Source: Macropodus opercularis
Taxonomy: Eukaryota; Chordata; Actinopteri; Anabantiformes; Osphronemidae
Assembly (NCBI GenBank): GCA_030770545.1
Contig: JAUCMP010000049.1
Location: 124,001 to 188,000, forward strand
Reading direction: 5' to 3'
Length of the DNA: 64,000 bases
Under the pieces are notes generated by a model. It saw nothing but the letters and a program-made list of their open reading frames with translations. It was not told where the DNA came from and did no database searches. The position numbers were made by a program, and so were the translations under genes. Below are positions 1 to 8,787 of this stretch, piece by piece (position 1 is the first letter of the stretch; the number at the start of each line of letters is the position of its first letter).

Positions 1-425
1 GTCCAAAAACCCAAAGGGTCTTTAACGTAGCGTGCTGAAGATACCACCTCAGAAAAACGTCCCAAAAACTCTCCCAAAGCTAAATCAGTGACAAAAGGAT
101 TAAAAGTGTGCACCGTCACCACACGAAAGTTCGGTTTGTCCAAGCTAGCCACTGCAAACAAACTCAAAGGTGCTTCCAATCCTAGCTGATTACAGCTCAC
201 CATCACCGCCTGGTACTTCTCCGCCGTGGCCAAGGTGACATCATAGGCTCTTGATTGCTGGTTCCATTGAAGGCAATAGACGTCCGCCACTGTTAAACCC
301 AGCTGCTCCTTTATGACTCTTCGTCCGAAAATATCTCGAGGCATCACTTCCTTCCCCTCCTCCTTCCACTGGAAACGTACTGTATTCCTCAGACCAACAC
401 GAGGCGCAGATCCTCCAGCTGCCAT
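1..425 (-). CDS. Keno ORF1 protein, N-terminal part (runs off window)
   Basis: The frame opens with the MAAGGSAPRVGLRN start shared by all the elements and stays open for about 141 codons to the window edge, without a stop or frameshift. It covers the N-terminal region before the zinc knuckles. By family knowledge ORF1 is a nucleic-acid-binding protein that packages the element RNA. The start ATG is at 425-423. Whether the rest of the ORF is intact cannot be seen. Confidence 0.8.
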   Translation of the reverse strand, partial: MAAGGSAPRVGLRNTVRFQWKEEGKEVMPRDIFGRRVIKEQLGLTVADVYCLQWNQQSRAYDVTLATAEKYQAVMVSCNQLGLEAPLSLFAVASLDKPNFRVVTVHTFNPFVTDLALGEFLGRFSEVVSSARYVKDPLGFW

Positions 426-471
426 CTTCACGGGCACTTCACTTCTCCAAACACCAAGTAAGTACTCTGCC
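1..471 (-). mobile_element. Keno-type non-LTR retrotransposon, element 1 (5' end only)
   Basis: This is the 5' end of a U2-targeting retrotransposon that continues beyond the left edge of the window. It starts at the same U2 position as the three other elements here, with the same 5' terminal sequence (minus strand GGCAGAGTACTTAC) and a 5' UTR of about 46 nt before the ORF1 ATG. The ORF1 residues differ from elements 2/3 and from element 4, so it is a separate lineage or subfamily. Its 3' end and target-site duplication partner are not visible. Confidence 0.85.
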
Positions 472-553
472 CCCCGGGTAGGGGACGTATCAGATATTAA
501 ACTGATAAGAACAGATACTACACTTGATCTTAGCCAAAAGGCCGAGAAGCGAT
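472..553 (-). pseudogene. U2 snRNA copy a, 5' part (nt 1-82), split by element 1
   Basis: U2 nt 1-82 are present: 5' end, branch-point recognition region and stem-loop II region. The gene is then interrupted by element 1. The Sm site and 3' stem-loops lie outside the window. The part nearest the element (about 472-516) is one copy of the expected 45 bp target-site duplication. The upstream PSE-like block is intact, so a chimeric U2/Keno transcript could start here. Confidence 0.93.
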
Positions 554-957
554 GACCTGCATGCTCGTGATGCCAGAGGCCGCCTCTTTTGGGCGCCCCT
601 CGCTGGTCGCGGTGCAGTGTGTTGAACTGGCAGCGAGAAAGCGCCGTCTGCTTAGCACCGCCCACAGCCGTGCTCTCCTTGCACGCCCCCAGATCTTGCA
701 GATGGCGATCCACTGCAGGCCCGCTGAGCGTCGGGGCCTGTGCAGACGCGCGTACATGAAGTTACACCCACACATGGCAACGCATGCGTTTCAAAGCATC
801 GAACCACAAACACACTCACGCATATAAAGTGCGCGTAATGACACAGGCAGGACACTCTGCAGCTCTGCGTGCACAAAACGCGAGGCCACGAGAAAGACTT
901 GGGAGGGGTCGTCTCTCGACGCCGGCGTATTTCTCTGTTACTTTCACAAAACTCTGG

Positions 958-1075
958 CGGCTCTGCCGAGGGGCAAAGCCCAGCAAAAATTGACTCAACC
1001 CGTTTGAGTTCCTCTCCACGGAAATCTTTAGTAAAAGGCGAAAGACTTGTGCGTTATGAAGAGAAACCGGAGCGA
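958..1075 (-). ncRNA. U5 snRNA, copy a
   Basis: The RNA (about 118 nt) contains the U5 signature GGTTTCTCTTCA near the 5' end, the invariant loop I region CGCCTTTTACTAAAG that holds exon ends in the spliceosome, an Sm site (ATTTTTG) and a terminal 3' stem-loop. U5 is the scaffold RNA of the U4/U6.U5 tri-snRNP. A good 3' box lies about 6 nt downstream. The upstream gene is U1, only 176 bp away, so the U5 promoter must be compact. Ends are set by alignment to the vertebrate U5 known to me and may be off by 1-3 nt. All copies in the window read the same within the RNA. Confidence 0.94.
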
Positions 1076-1251
1076 AGATGGCCCGGGCCTCAAAGCGAAG
1101 CAGAGGCCCCTCGTCTTCCCAGCCACAGCCGTCACGGAAGACCCAGCTATTGCCGCTTGCTAGGCCCCTCCCCTTGCCCGGAGCCATGCACCCGATAGGC
1201 TCTGTGCAATCACAGTGGCTCACGACTAGGCTTTTGTCTTTGACATCTGAC

Positions 1252-1414
1252 GAGGGGAGAGCGCGAACGCAGTCCCCCACTACCACAAATTATGCAGTCG
1301 AGATTCCCGCATTTGGGGAATTCGCAGGGGTCAGACAGCCGGTGTGCAATGGCTGAGCCTCGCCCTGGGTGAACCACCTTCTTGATCATGGTATCTCCCC
1401 TGCCAGGTAAGTAT
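1252..1414 (-). ncRNA. U1 snRNA, copy a
   Basis: The RNA (163 nt) begins ATACTTACCTGGCAGGGG, the U1 5' end that pairs with 5' splice sites. It continues with stem-loop I (U1-70K binding), the stem-loop II and III regions, the Sm site AATTTGTGG and the final stem-loop. Length and layout fit the usual 164 nt vertebrate U1. This copy matches the array consensus. The 3' end is followed after about 8 nt by a plausible 3' box. Confidence 0.95.
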
Positions 1415-1719
1415 GACTTGCTCCGCTCGCACTCAGGGAGCTCTCTCCGGGACTAACCACGCTCACTGACGGTGCTGACAGTGGGAAGAAGGCAGCTTTG
1501 CGGAGCCTACCGGTCTGCACCAGTTGTACTTTTCAGTAAAGGCTGGCGAACGTTAGTCGCTGTTCTCTCTCTGTCTTGTTGTTTTCTCTCAAAGGGGAGC
1601 AAACTTGTCCCATCATGCATTGCTGCCTTTTTCCACAGGAAATCCCACAGGCTGGACAGAAGGTGAGCCCGACAGAGCGGAGCGCAATGACAATGGCTTG
1701 GCGTTGAACACAGAGTGTG

Positions 1720-1870
1720 GGGGGCACCGTTCCCAGAAGCGCTGCAATACCAGGCCGATGCGTGGAGTGGACGGAGCAAGCCCCTGTTCCACCTCCCTGC
1801 TCCAAAAAGCAATTTAATATATGGTCCCCGGGTAGGGGACGTATCAGATATTAAACTGATAAGAACAGAT
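1720..1870 (-). pseudogene. U2 snRNA copy b, 3' part (nt 38-188)
   Basis: This is the downstream piece of the U2 gene whose 5' part is at 8788-8869. It holds the Sm region and the 3' stem-loops and begins at U2 nt 38, directly after the poly(A) of element 2. It includes the 45 bp target-site duplication (1826-1870). It lacks the 5' end and its promoter is about 7 kb away, so it is not expected to give a functional snRNA. Confidence 0.92.
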
Positions 1871-3553
1871 TTTTTTTTTTTTTTTTTTTGAAAATTTTAT
1901 TTATCTGAACAACCTTCACAACTCATTACTGCCTATAGAGACCAGCCAAAAAAGAAACAAAACCCTGCCACAAAAACACATAATAACTATTAACTGTTCA
2001 ACTCATACATCTGATACACATCAGGTTTTCATATGACCACCTGCATGTCAGTCCCCATAATCGTCCTCTCCAGACATCTGCTCCGCCCAGGAGAAGGGTT
2101 GAGTCGGTGACTGTCCTCCTCCTTCCCCTCGCCTGTCCAGCGTCTCTTGCCCCACCTCCAGGGCAGGTAGCGAGAGGAGTCCAGGTGAAAGTGCAAAATC
2201 CAGGTCAAAAGTCTCCAGGGCCGATGAGCCTAGGCCAGAAGACAAGCTCTGCCCCTCCTCCAGCGATGACTTCACCCCCGCCTGCTGACCTCTCTCCCCT
2301 CCATCCTGGCTCGCCTCCTCGCCTCCCGCCACGCCCAGGCCAGTAGATGTGTTCGGCTCCTTCTCCAGCGGTGATGACACCTCCACCTGTTGACCCCTCT
2401 CCTCCTCACCTCCACCGCAGTTCTTCTCCTCGCCTGTCACCGTCTGCTGCACCTCCTCCTTCTTCTTTTTCTTTTTTGATCCTCTCTCTGTCATTGGCTG
2501 CTCTGCTCCGCCCTTCTCCTCCTCAGCTGGGCCTCGGCTTCTCCCACGAATCTTCCTTCCCAGCGCCTCGGGACCACCTTCCGCCGCTTGGTCACCACCA
2601 CTCCCTGGGGGAAGCCAATGAGAGCCCTGGGAAGTCGATTGACTGCACCTCTCCGGCAGCTGCGCCGCAACGTCCTCTATCATGGTACTGCTTGGGCTCT
2701 TTAATGTACTCCCAAGCCCCTCTGCTTCAGGTTGCTGCCTTTCCACCTTCTCCCTCTCTCCACTGTCTCTGCAAGCCACCTCGGCAAAAGTCTTCCTCCT
2801 CCCGAGGCAGTCCCTGTACAGGTGCCCAACCTCACCGCACCCGTGGCAGGCCTTGTTAAAAGGGCAGCCACTAGTGTCATGCCCCTCCCTCTCACAGTAC
2901 CTGCAAGACAAAGTTCCACAGGCAGCCTCTACATGTCCGTGGCGTCTGCACCGTCGACAAAACAGCGGCTGCCTCGCGTAAAACAGGTATCCCCTGTCAG
3001 CACCTAACTGGAAAAAAGCTGGCGGGTGCTTCAATCCGTCCTCACTGTCCTTGTCCCCATGCAGCAGCACCTGGAACTGCCGCCGCCCTGTCCAAAACCC
3101 CAAAGGGTCTTTAACGTAACGTGCCACGGTCACCACCTCAGCAAAACGTCCCAAAAACTCTCCCAAAGCTACATCCGTTACAAAGGGATTAAAAGTATGT
3201 ACTGTCACTACACGAAAGTTAGGCTTATCCAGGTTAGCTACTGCAAAAAAAGACAAAGGTGCCTCCAATCTCAACTGATTGCACCTTACCACGACCTCCT
3301 GGTATTTTTCCGCCGTGGCCAAGGTAACGTCATAAGCTCTGGACTGCTGGTTCCATTGCAGGCAGTAGACATCCGTCACCTTCAATCCCAGCTGCTCTTT
3401 AACGACTCTCCGTCCAAAGATGTCCCTTGGCATGACCTCCTTCCCCTCATCCTTCCACTGAAACCGTAAGGTATTTCTGAGACCAACACGAGGCGCAGAT
3501 CCTCCAGCTGCCATCTCTTGCACTCGATCCAAACTCAGAGTAAGTACTCTGCC
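1871..3553 (-). mobile_element. Keno element 2: internally deleted, ORF1-only
   Basis: The element is 1,683 bp and bounded by the 45 bp duplications at 1826-1870 and 3554-3598. It has a 19-base A tail, a 3' UTR of about 160 bp, a complete ORF1 and a 39-nt 5' UTR. ORF2 is absent. Compared with element 3, the 3' UTR joins the ORF1 end directly near 2030-2038, at a shared 7-8 base word (minus strand GTCATATG versus GTCATAGG). The missing part corresponds to element 3 positions about 3755-7258. It is closely related to element 3. The junction does not fit a spliced intron; microhomology-mediated deletion or template switching is more likely. Confidence 0.9.
2048..3514 (-). CDS. Keno ORF1 protein (intact), element 2
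   Basis: The product is 488 aa from the conserved MAAGG start. An in-frame ATG six codons upstream (3532) is not shared by the other copies, so I prefer 3514. Counting from 3532, three CX2CX4HX4C zinc knuckles lie at about residues 192-205, 210-223 and 229-242. A long Glu/Gly/Lys-rich tail with KKKKKK follows, and the C-terminus ends in EDDYGD. Family knowledge: a Gag-like RNA-binding ORF1 protein of an L1-type LINE. This is the only full ORF1 in the window without stop or frameshift, and its element has no ORF2. It could act in trans with the ORF2 of neighbouring element 3. Confidence 0.88.
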   Translation of the reverse strand: MAAGGSAPRVGLRNTLRFQWKDEGKEVMPRDIFGRRVVKEQLGLKVTDVYCLQWNQQSRAYDVTLATAEKYQEVVVRCNQLRLEAPLSFFAVANLDKPNFRVVTVHTFNPFVTDVALGEFLGRFAEVVTVARYVKDPLGFWTGRRQFQVLLHGDKDSEDGLKHPPAFFQLGADRGYLFYARQPLFCRRCRRHGHVEAACGTLSCRYCEREGHDTSGCPFNKACHGCGEVGHLYRDCLGRRKTFAEVACRDSGEREKVERQQPEAEGLGSTLKSPSSTMIEDVAAQLPERCSQSTSQGSHWLPPGSGGDQAAEGGPEALGRKIRGRSRGPAEEEKGGAEQPMTERGSKKKKKKEEVQQTVTGEEKNCGGGEEERGQQVEVSSPLEKEPNTSTGLGVAGGEEASQDGGERGQQAGVKSSLEEGQSLSSGLGSSALETFDLDFALSPGLLSLPALEVGQETLDRRGEGGGQSPTQPFSWAEQMSGEDDYGD

Positions 3554-3598
3554 CCCCGGGTAGGGGATGTATCAGATATTAAACTGATAAGAACAGAT
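3554..3598 (-). repeat. Internal target-site duplication between elements 3 and 2
   Basis: This is a free-standing copy of U2 nt 38-82 between the 5' end of element 2 and the poly(A) of element 3. The same segment is found at 1826-1870 and 8788-8832. It carries one difference (ggggatgt instead of ggggacgt). It shows that one element inserted into the target site regenerated by the other. Confidence 0.93.
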
Positions 3599-3819
3599 TT
3601 TTTTTTTTTTTTTTTTTTTGAAAATTTTATTTATCTGAACAACCTTCACAACTCATTACTGCATATAGAGACCAGACAAAAGAGAAACAAAAACCATAAA
3701 CACATAATAACTATTAACTGTTCAACTCATACATCTGATACACAACAGGTTTTCCTATGACAAACATTACATACTTTCCCATTCCCGAAAAAAAAAAAAT
3801 TGCCCCATACCCCTCCACC

Positions 3820-6800
3820 TCATGTGTCCCCTCCCCCAAGCCCCTGGTCCCCTTTATCCAACCACCCCTTCCACTTTTCTTTGGCCGCATGAAAGCCCCA
3901 CCTCTCCATGTCCCACTTTGCTCGTTCATGCACCTCCCATTCCACCCTCCTCACCACTGCTTCCACTGTGGCTCCCTTCCCTCCCCTCGCCAGTTCCTGT
4001 CGCGCTTTCCACAACCCTTTCTTGCACAGACTGATCACCAGCCATTCTTGTCCGCCCATCCCCGACCCCCTTTCCACTATGTCCCACGACACCGTCCCAT
4101 CTGCTCCCAGCCGCTGCAACAACTTCTCCACCCTTGCCCACACCACCCCCGCAAAGCTGCAGTCCCACATGACGTGACGCACTGTCTCCTCCGCCGTACA
4201 GTGCGGCTGCGGACAGACTGGTGACCTACACAGCCCGTGCCGGTGCATCTTCTCCCGCACCGGGAGGCATTTGTGCAGGCACAACCAGTTAAGATCTTTA
4301 AGCCCATTATCCAGCCCAGGCTGTTGCACTCCACGCCACGTGCTGGCAGGGACCCCAGGCAGAGGCCGCAGCCCCCCCTTTCTCCTGGCCACCTCATACG
4401 CCCTCCTCTGATCTCGCCAGCCCCCCTCCTGTAAGATCTCCGGATGTTCCCGTAGCCATCTCGCCGCATGCTCGAAATGCCACGGAAGAGCCTCCGCTCT
4501 TGGCACCAGATTCGACCACTCAATGAGTCCCCTTGCAGGGTAAGAGAAATAAAAACGCAACCCACAACCCACCGGGTGACTCCCCTCAGCCGTCAGCCCT
4601 CTGATTAAGGATGTGACAAAAGCCACGTCCAACTTGAGAGGAAGGTCTGGGACATCCCGACCCCCCTCCTCGATCCCCGCTTCCATGCGCCTGCGTGCTA
4701 GCCACTCGTACCTCCCACCCCACACAAAATCAAACACGCTACCAACCAAACCTCGCCTCAAGCACCTCGGCAGCGGGTACACCACTGCCAGGTGCAGCAA
4801 GGATGCCAACACGTCGGCCTTCAGTACCAACACCTTCCCTATTAGAGTCAGCTGCCGCGTCTTCCACAGCCCGAGCCTCGCACGGGCCCGTGCTAACCGC
4901 TCCATCCAGTTTAACGAGGCGCTGTTGGCCGCCTCAAAGGACACTCCCAAGATCTTTATTGGGCCCTGACTCACCGGCAACCCCCCTGGCGCATCAGCTC
5001 GCCCCCTCAATCTCCCAAAAAACTTAAGGGAGCACTTCTCCAGGTTCAATCGGGATCCCGACACCTCCCCAAATGCCCGAAACACCCCAAGTGCCCGCAC
5101 CAGGCTCTCGTCATTCTCCAGCAGCAGGGTAGTGTCGTCCGCATACTGGGACAGCTTGACTCGCCTCAAACCACCCCCCGGCACTAGTGCTCCCACCACC
5201 CCCGGATCAGCCCTGATCGCGGCTGCCACCGGCTCCATGTAAAGCACAAACAGCAGTGGCGACAACGGGCAGCCCTGCCGCACCCCGGCCCGTCCCGCAA
5301 ACTCCCTACTCATGTGCCCGTTCACCATCACCACACTACTTGCCCCCACGTACAACTTCTCTAACCACCCTACGAACCTCTCACCAAACCCCATTCCCCG
5401 CAGCAAACGGAACAGAAAACCCCAGTGCACTCGGTCAAAAGCCTTCTCCTGGTCCAGTCCCACCACCAACAGTGGCAAAACCCGCTCTTCCGCCCAGGAC
5501 ACGACATCCCGGATAAGCTGCAGGTTCTGGTGCACCGAACGCCCACACACTCCGCACGTCTGGTCCTCATGAACCACCCAGGGGAGAACCTTCCCCAGGC
5601 GCTTGGCAATGACCCGTGCCAGGACCTTATAGTCGACCCCCAGCATGGTCAATGGCCTCCAGTTATGCAAATCTGACCTCTCACCCTTCTTGTGCACCAA
5701 AGTAATCACCCCCACCCTGAAGGTAGCACCCCACTCTCCACTCAGCAGGCCCTCCGACAGGACCTCCAACAAGGCTGGTCCCAACTTTTCCCAAAAGGCC
5801 ACATAAAACTCTACTGGCAGCCCGTCCCTCCCTGGGACCTTACGTCGCTTCATGCCAGCCAGCGCCTCCCTCAGTTCGCTAAGTGTGAGAGGAGCCTCCA
5901 GCCCCTTCACCTGCTCATCTGTCACCCTCCCCCTGACCAGTTCCAAAAACCCCGCCGTCCCTTCCTCCGTCACATCCCTATCCCTAAAAAGGGCCTCATA
6001 AAATTCTGCTGCGGCCTCCGCCATCCCCTTTGTATCCACCTCCACCCTTCCCCCGGCGTCCTTCACCCTGTGCAGGACCTGCCGGACTCTTGCCGCCCGC
6101 ACCACCCCAAAGAACCGTGCGTTACACCCCTCATTCCATTCCCGGAACTCTCCCCGCCTCGACAGCGAGTACGCCCTGGCCCGCTCCTCATACACCGCCC
6201 TTAACTGCTTTCTCACCTGCCCGACTTCCCACTCCCCCGAACTCCCCCCTGCATTCAGTTCTACCTGCTGCCACTCCAAAATCTTTTGCAGCCCCTCCAC
6301 CTCTGCCCTCTTCTTCTTTGCTCTGCCCCGAGCAAACCGAATGCAAAAGTCCCGCAACCGTCCCTTCACCATTTCCCACCATTCTCCGGCTGAGTTACAA
6401 ATCCCCCGCAGCCCCAACAAACCCTCAATGAAAGTAGAGCACCGGGTCCGAAACGCCCCCAGTTCCAGCAGTTTACAATTAAATTTCCAGTACCCTGGCC
6501 CAAAAACCGGGCCCCCTACTGACCCCTTAAACACCAAGCCACAGTGGTCAGAAAAAAACGTTGGCACTATCCTGCCGTGCTCCAAAACCACCTCCCGTGA
6601 AAAAAAAATCCCGTCTAGAACACTTGCAGCCCCACGGGAGTTTCGCCAGGTGGGCCCTTGCAGTGGCGGCTTCACCACCTGACTCCCGTTCACCATCCCT
6701 AAATCCATGAAAGGGGCTAGCCACCCTACGAGACCCCTCCCCACATCCCCATTCCAATCCCCCCCCACTATCAGAGTCCTGTTAGTGGCGCAGTGAGCAA

Positions 6801-7179
6801 TCAAACCCTCTACCATTGCCTTCCTATCTGGCCCTGCCTGCGGCCCATACACCGCAATGGCTCTGAAACGGTGTCCGTCCCTCTCGAAATCCACCCCCAC
6901 CACCCTACCCTGTTCCACTATGAAAGAACGCCCGACTCGCAACCCCCTCCCAAATAAAATGCCCACCCCAGATGAATGAACCCCCCCCACACTCCACACT
7001 GCCCTGCCATCTCCCCACTCCCTTCCAAAGCGCTCAGCGTCCCCTGCATCCCTCAAATGAACCTCCTGCAACAAAATCACATCCAAGCCTAGACCCCTTA
7101 AGAAACAAAAAACAGACGCCCGCTTCAGCGAGTCTTGCAGCCCCCTCACATTGAAAGTACCCACCTTCACAGCCCCCAT
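3820..7179 (-). CDS. Keno ORF2: APE endonuclease / reverse transcriptase
   Basis: An uninterrupted 1,119 aa ORF starts at MGAVKVGTFNVRGL. Residues 1-230 form an apurinic-type endonuclease: N10, E39 (LLQEV), Y111, GDWN at 140-143, D189 and SDH at 210-212 are present, as needed for nicking the U2 target. Reverse transcriptase covers about 440-760: GRDGLPVEFY at 450, motif A LDQEKAFDRV with D576, RQGCPLSPLLF near 634-644, and YADD at 679-682. The C-terminus carries a Cys/His motif (C984, C989, C994, H1002, C1007) typical of L1/Tx1 ORF2. All catalytic residues are kept, so the enzyme could be active. The start follows ORF1 by 95 bp, so translation would need reinitiation or a similar mechanism. 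Confidence 0.95.
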   Translation of the reverse strand: MGAVKVGTFNVRGLQDSLKRASVFCFLRGLGLDVILLQEVHLRDAGDAERFGREWGDGRAVWSVGGVHSSGVGILFGRGLRVGRSFIVEQGRVVGVDFERDGHRFRAIAVYGPQAGPDRKAMVEGLIAHCATNRTLIVGGDWNGDVGRGLVGWLAPFMDLGMVNGSQVVKPPLQGPTWRNSRGAASVLDGIFFSREVVLEHGRIVPTFFSDHCGLVFKGSVGGPVFGPGYWKFNCKLLELGAFRTRCSTFIEGLLGLRGICNSAGEWWEMVKGRLRDFCIRFARGRAKKKRAEVEGLQKILEWQQVELNAGGSSGEWEVGQVRKQLRAVYEERARAYSLSRRGEFREWNEGCNARFFGVVRAARVRQVLHRVKDAGGRVEVDTKGMAEAAAEFYEALFRDRDVTEEGTAGFLELVRGRVTDEQVKGLEAPLTLSELREALAGMKRRKVPGRDGLPVEFYVAFWEKLGPALLEVLSEGLLSGEWGATFRVGVITLVHKKGERSDLHNWRPLTMLGVDYKVLARVIAKRLGKVLPWVVHEDQTCGVCGRSVHQNLQLIRDVVSWAEERVLPLLVVGLDQEKAFDRVHWGFLFRLLRGMGFGERFVGWLEKLYVGASSVVMVNGHMSREFAGRAGVRQGCPLSPLLFVLYMEPVAAAIRADPGVVGALVPGGGLRRVKLSQYADDTTLLLENDESLVRALGVFRAFGEVSGSRLNLEKCSLKFFGRLRGRADAPGGLPVSQGPIKILGVSFEAANSASLNWMERLARARARLGLWKTRQLTLIGKVLVLKADVLASLLHLAVVYPLPRCLRRGLVGSVFDFVWGGRYEWLARRRMEAGIEEGGRDVPDLPLKLDVAFVTSLIRGLTAEGSHPVGCGLRFYFSYPARGLIEWSNLVPRAEALPWHFEHAARWLREHPEILQEGGWRDQRRAYEVARRKGGLRPLPGVPASTWRGVQQPGLDNGLKDLNWLCLHKCLPVREKMHRHGLCRSPVCPQPHCTAEETVRHVMWDCSFAGVVWARVEKLLQRLGADGTVSWDIVERGSGMGGQEWLVISLCKKGLWKARQELARGGKGATVEAVVRRVEWEVHERAKWDMERWGFHAAKEKWKGWLDKGDQGLGGGDT

Positions 7180-7274
7180 GTCTATGTGATTATGAAGCCC
7201 TCCTCCCCACTCTCACATTGTCACTCCCCAACATACATTCCCAACCATGCAGTTCCCATATGACTGCCTGCATG

Positions 7275-8740
7275 TCAGTCCCCATAATCGTCCTCTCCAG
7301 ACATCTGCTCCGCCCAGGAGAAGGGTTGAGTCGGTGACTGTCCTCCTTCTTCCCCTCGCCTGTCCAGCGTCCCTTGCCCCACCTCCAGGGCAGGTAGCGA
7401 GAGAAGTCCAGGTGAAAGCGCAAAATCTAGGTCAAAAGTCTCCATGGCCGATGAGCCTAGGCCAGAAGACAAGCTCTGCCCCTCCTCCAGCGATGACCTC
7501 ACCCCCGCCTGCTGACCTCTCTCCCCTCCATCCTGGCTCGCCTCCTCGCCTCCCGCCACGCCCAGGACAGTAGATGTGTTTGGCTCCTTCTCCAGCGGTG
7601 ATGACACCTCCACCTGTTGACCCCTCTCCTCCTCACCTCCACCGCAGTTCTTCTCCTCTCCTGTCACCGTCTGCTGCACCTCCTCCTTCTTCTTTTTCTT
7701 TTTAGATCCTCTCTCCGTCATTGGCCGCTCTGCTCCGCCCGTCTCCTCCTCAGCTGGGCCTCGGCTTCTCCCACGAATCTTCCTTCCCAGCGCCTCGGGA
7801 CCACCTTCCGCCGCTTGGTCGCCACCACTCCCTGGGGGAAGCCAATGAGAGCCCTGGGAAGTCGATTGACCGCACCTCTCCGGCAGCTGCGCCGCAACGT
7901 CCTCTGTCATGGTACTGCTTGGGCCCTTTAATGTACTCCCAAGCCCCTCTGCGTCAGGTTGCTGCCTTTGCACCTTCTCCCGTTCTCCACTGTCTCTGCA
8001 AGCCACCTCGGCGAAAGTCTTCCTCCTCCCGAGGCAGTCCCTGTACAGGTGCCCAACCTCACCGCACCCGTGGCAGGCCTTGTTAAAAGGGCAGCCACTA
8101 GTGTCATGCCCCTCCCTCTCACAGTACCTGCAAGTCAAAGTTCCACAGGCAGCCTCTACATGTCCGTGGCGTCTGCACCGTCGACAAAACAGCGGCTGCC
8201 TCGCGTAAAACAGGTATCCCCTGTCAGCACCTAACTGGAAAAAGGCTGGCGGGTGCTTCAATCCGTCCTCACTGTCCTTGTCCCCATGCAGCAGCACCTG
8301 GAACTGCCGCCGCCCCGTCCAAAACCCCAAAGGGTCTTTAACATAACGTGCTGCCGTCACCACCTCAGCAAAACGTCCCAAAAACTCTCCCAAAGCTACA
8401 TCCGTTACAAAGGGATTAAAAGTATGTACTGTCACTACACGAAAGTTTGGCTTATCCAGGTTAGCTACTGCAAAAAAAGACAAAGGTGCCTCCAATCTCA
8501 ACTGATTGCACCTCACCATGACCGCCTGGTATTTTCCGCCGTGGCCAAAGTAACGTCATAAGCTCTGGACTGCTGGTTCCATTGCAGGCAGTAGACATCC
8601 GTCACCTTCAATCCCAGCTGCTCTTTAACGACTCTCCGTCCAAAGATGTCCCTTGGCATGACGTCCTTCCCCTCATCCTTCCACTGAAACCGTAAGGTAT
8701 TTCTGAGACCAACACGAGGCGCACATCCTCCAGCTGCCAT
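7275..8740 (-). pseudogene. Keno ORF1, element 3, with 1-bp frameshift
   Basis: This matches element 2 ORF1 along its length (1,466 nt against 1,467). One T is missing from a run of five in the plus strand at 8532-8535, shifting the frame at about codon 70, in the TLATAE segment. The downstream frame (7275-8519) is open and keeps all three zinc knuckles and the acidic C-terminus. The protein is therefore cut after about 75 residues, before the nucleic-acid-binding part. A single-base homopolymer change could also be an assembly error. Confidence 0.88.
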
Positions 8741-8787
8741 CTCCCCGACCGCTCCACTAAATCAAAACTCAGAGTAAGTACTCTGCC

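Larger units (their letters stand above)
3599..8787 (-). mobile_element. Keno element 3: full-length (5.19 kb), ORF1 frameshifted, ORF2 intact
   Basis: Complete non-LTR retrotransposon inserted in U2 copy b. It has a 21-base A tail, a 3' UTR of about 200 bp, ORF2 (3820-7179), a 95-bp inter-ORF gap, ORF1 (7275-8740) and a 47-nt 5' UTR. Insertion is between U2 nt 82 and 38 with a 45 bp duplication. The family call rests on the U2 target, the APE-type endonuclease at the N-terminus of ORF2 and the ORF1 zinc knuckles. The other known U2-targeting family, Utopia, is a different, non-APE lineage. The only defect seen is the ORF1 frameshift. Confidence 0.92.

Noticed and set aside
958..1075. Search for 5S rRNA, U4 or U6 in the array unit
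   Set aside because: No 5S internal control region, U4 or U6 signature was found in the spacers, although 5S is linked to such genes in some other fish.
1720..1870. Assigning the U2 pieces at 1720-1870 and 472-553 to one gene
   Set aside because: They lie on opposite sides of a U5-U1 pair; the 472-553 piece belongs with a 3' half beyond the left edge, and 1720-1870 pairs with 8788-8869.
2030..2040. Element 2 as a spliced retro-copy of Keno RNA
   Set aside because: The junction retains sequence from both sides of a short homology and lacks GT-AG boundaries on the element strand.
4613..6682. Plus-strand ORFs of 60-170 aa opposite the element 3 ORF2, and similar ones at 27496-28617 (373 aa)
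   Set aside because: They are Pro/Ser/His-rich antisense shadows of the Gly/Arg/Glu-rich ORF2 codons.
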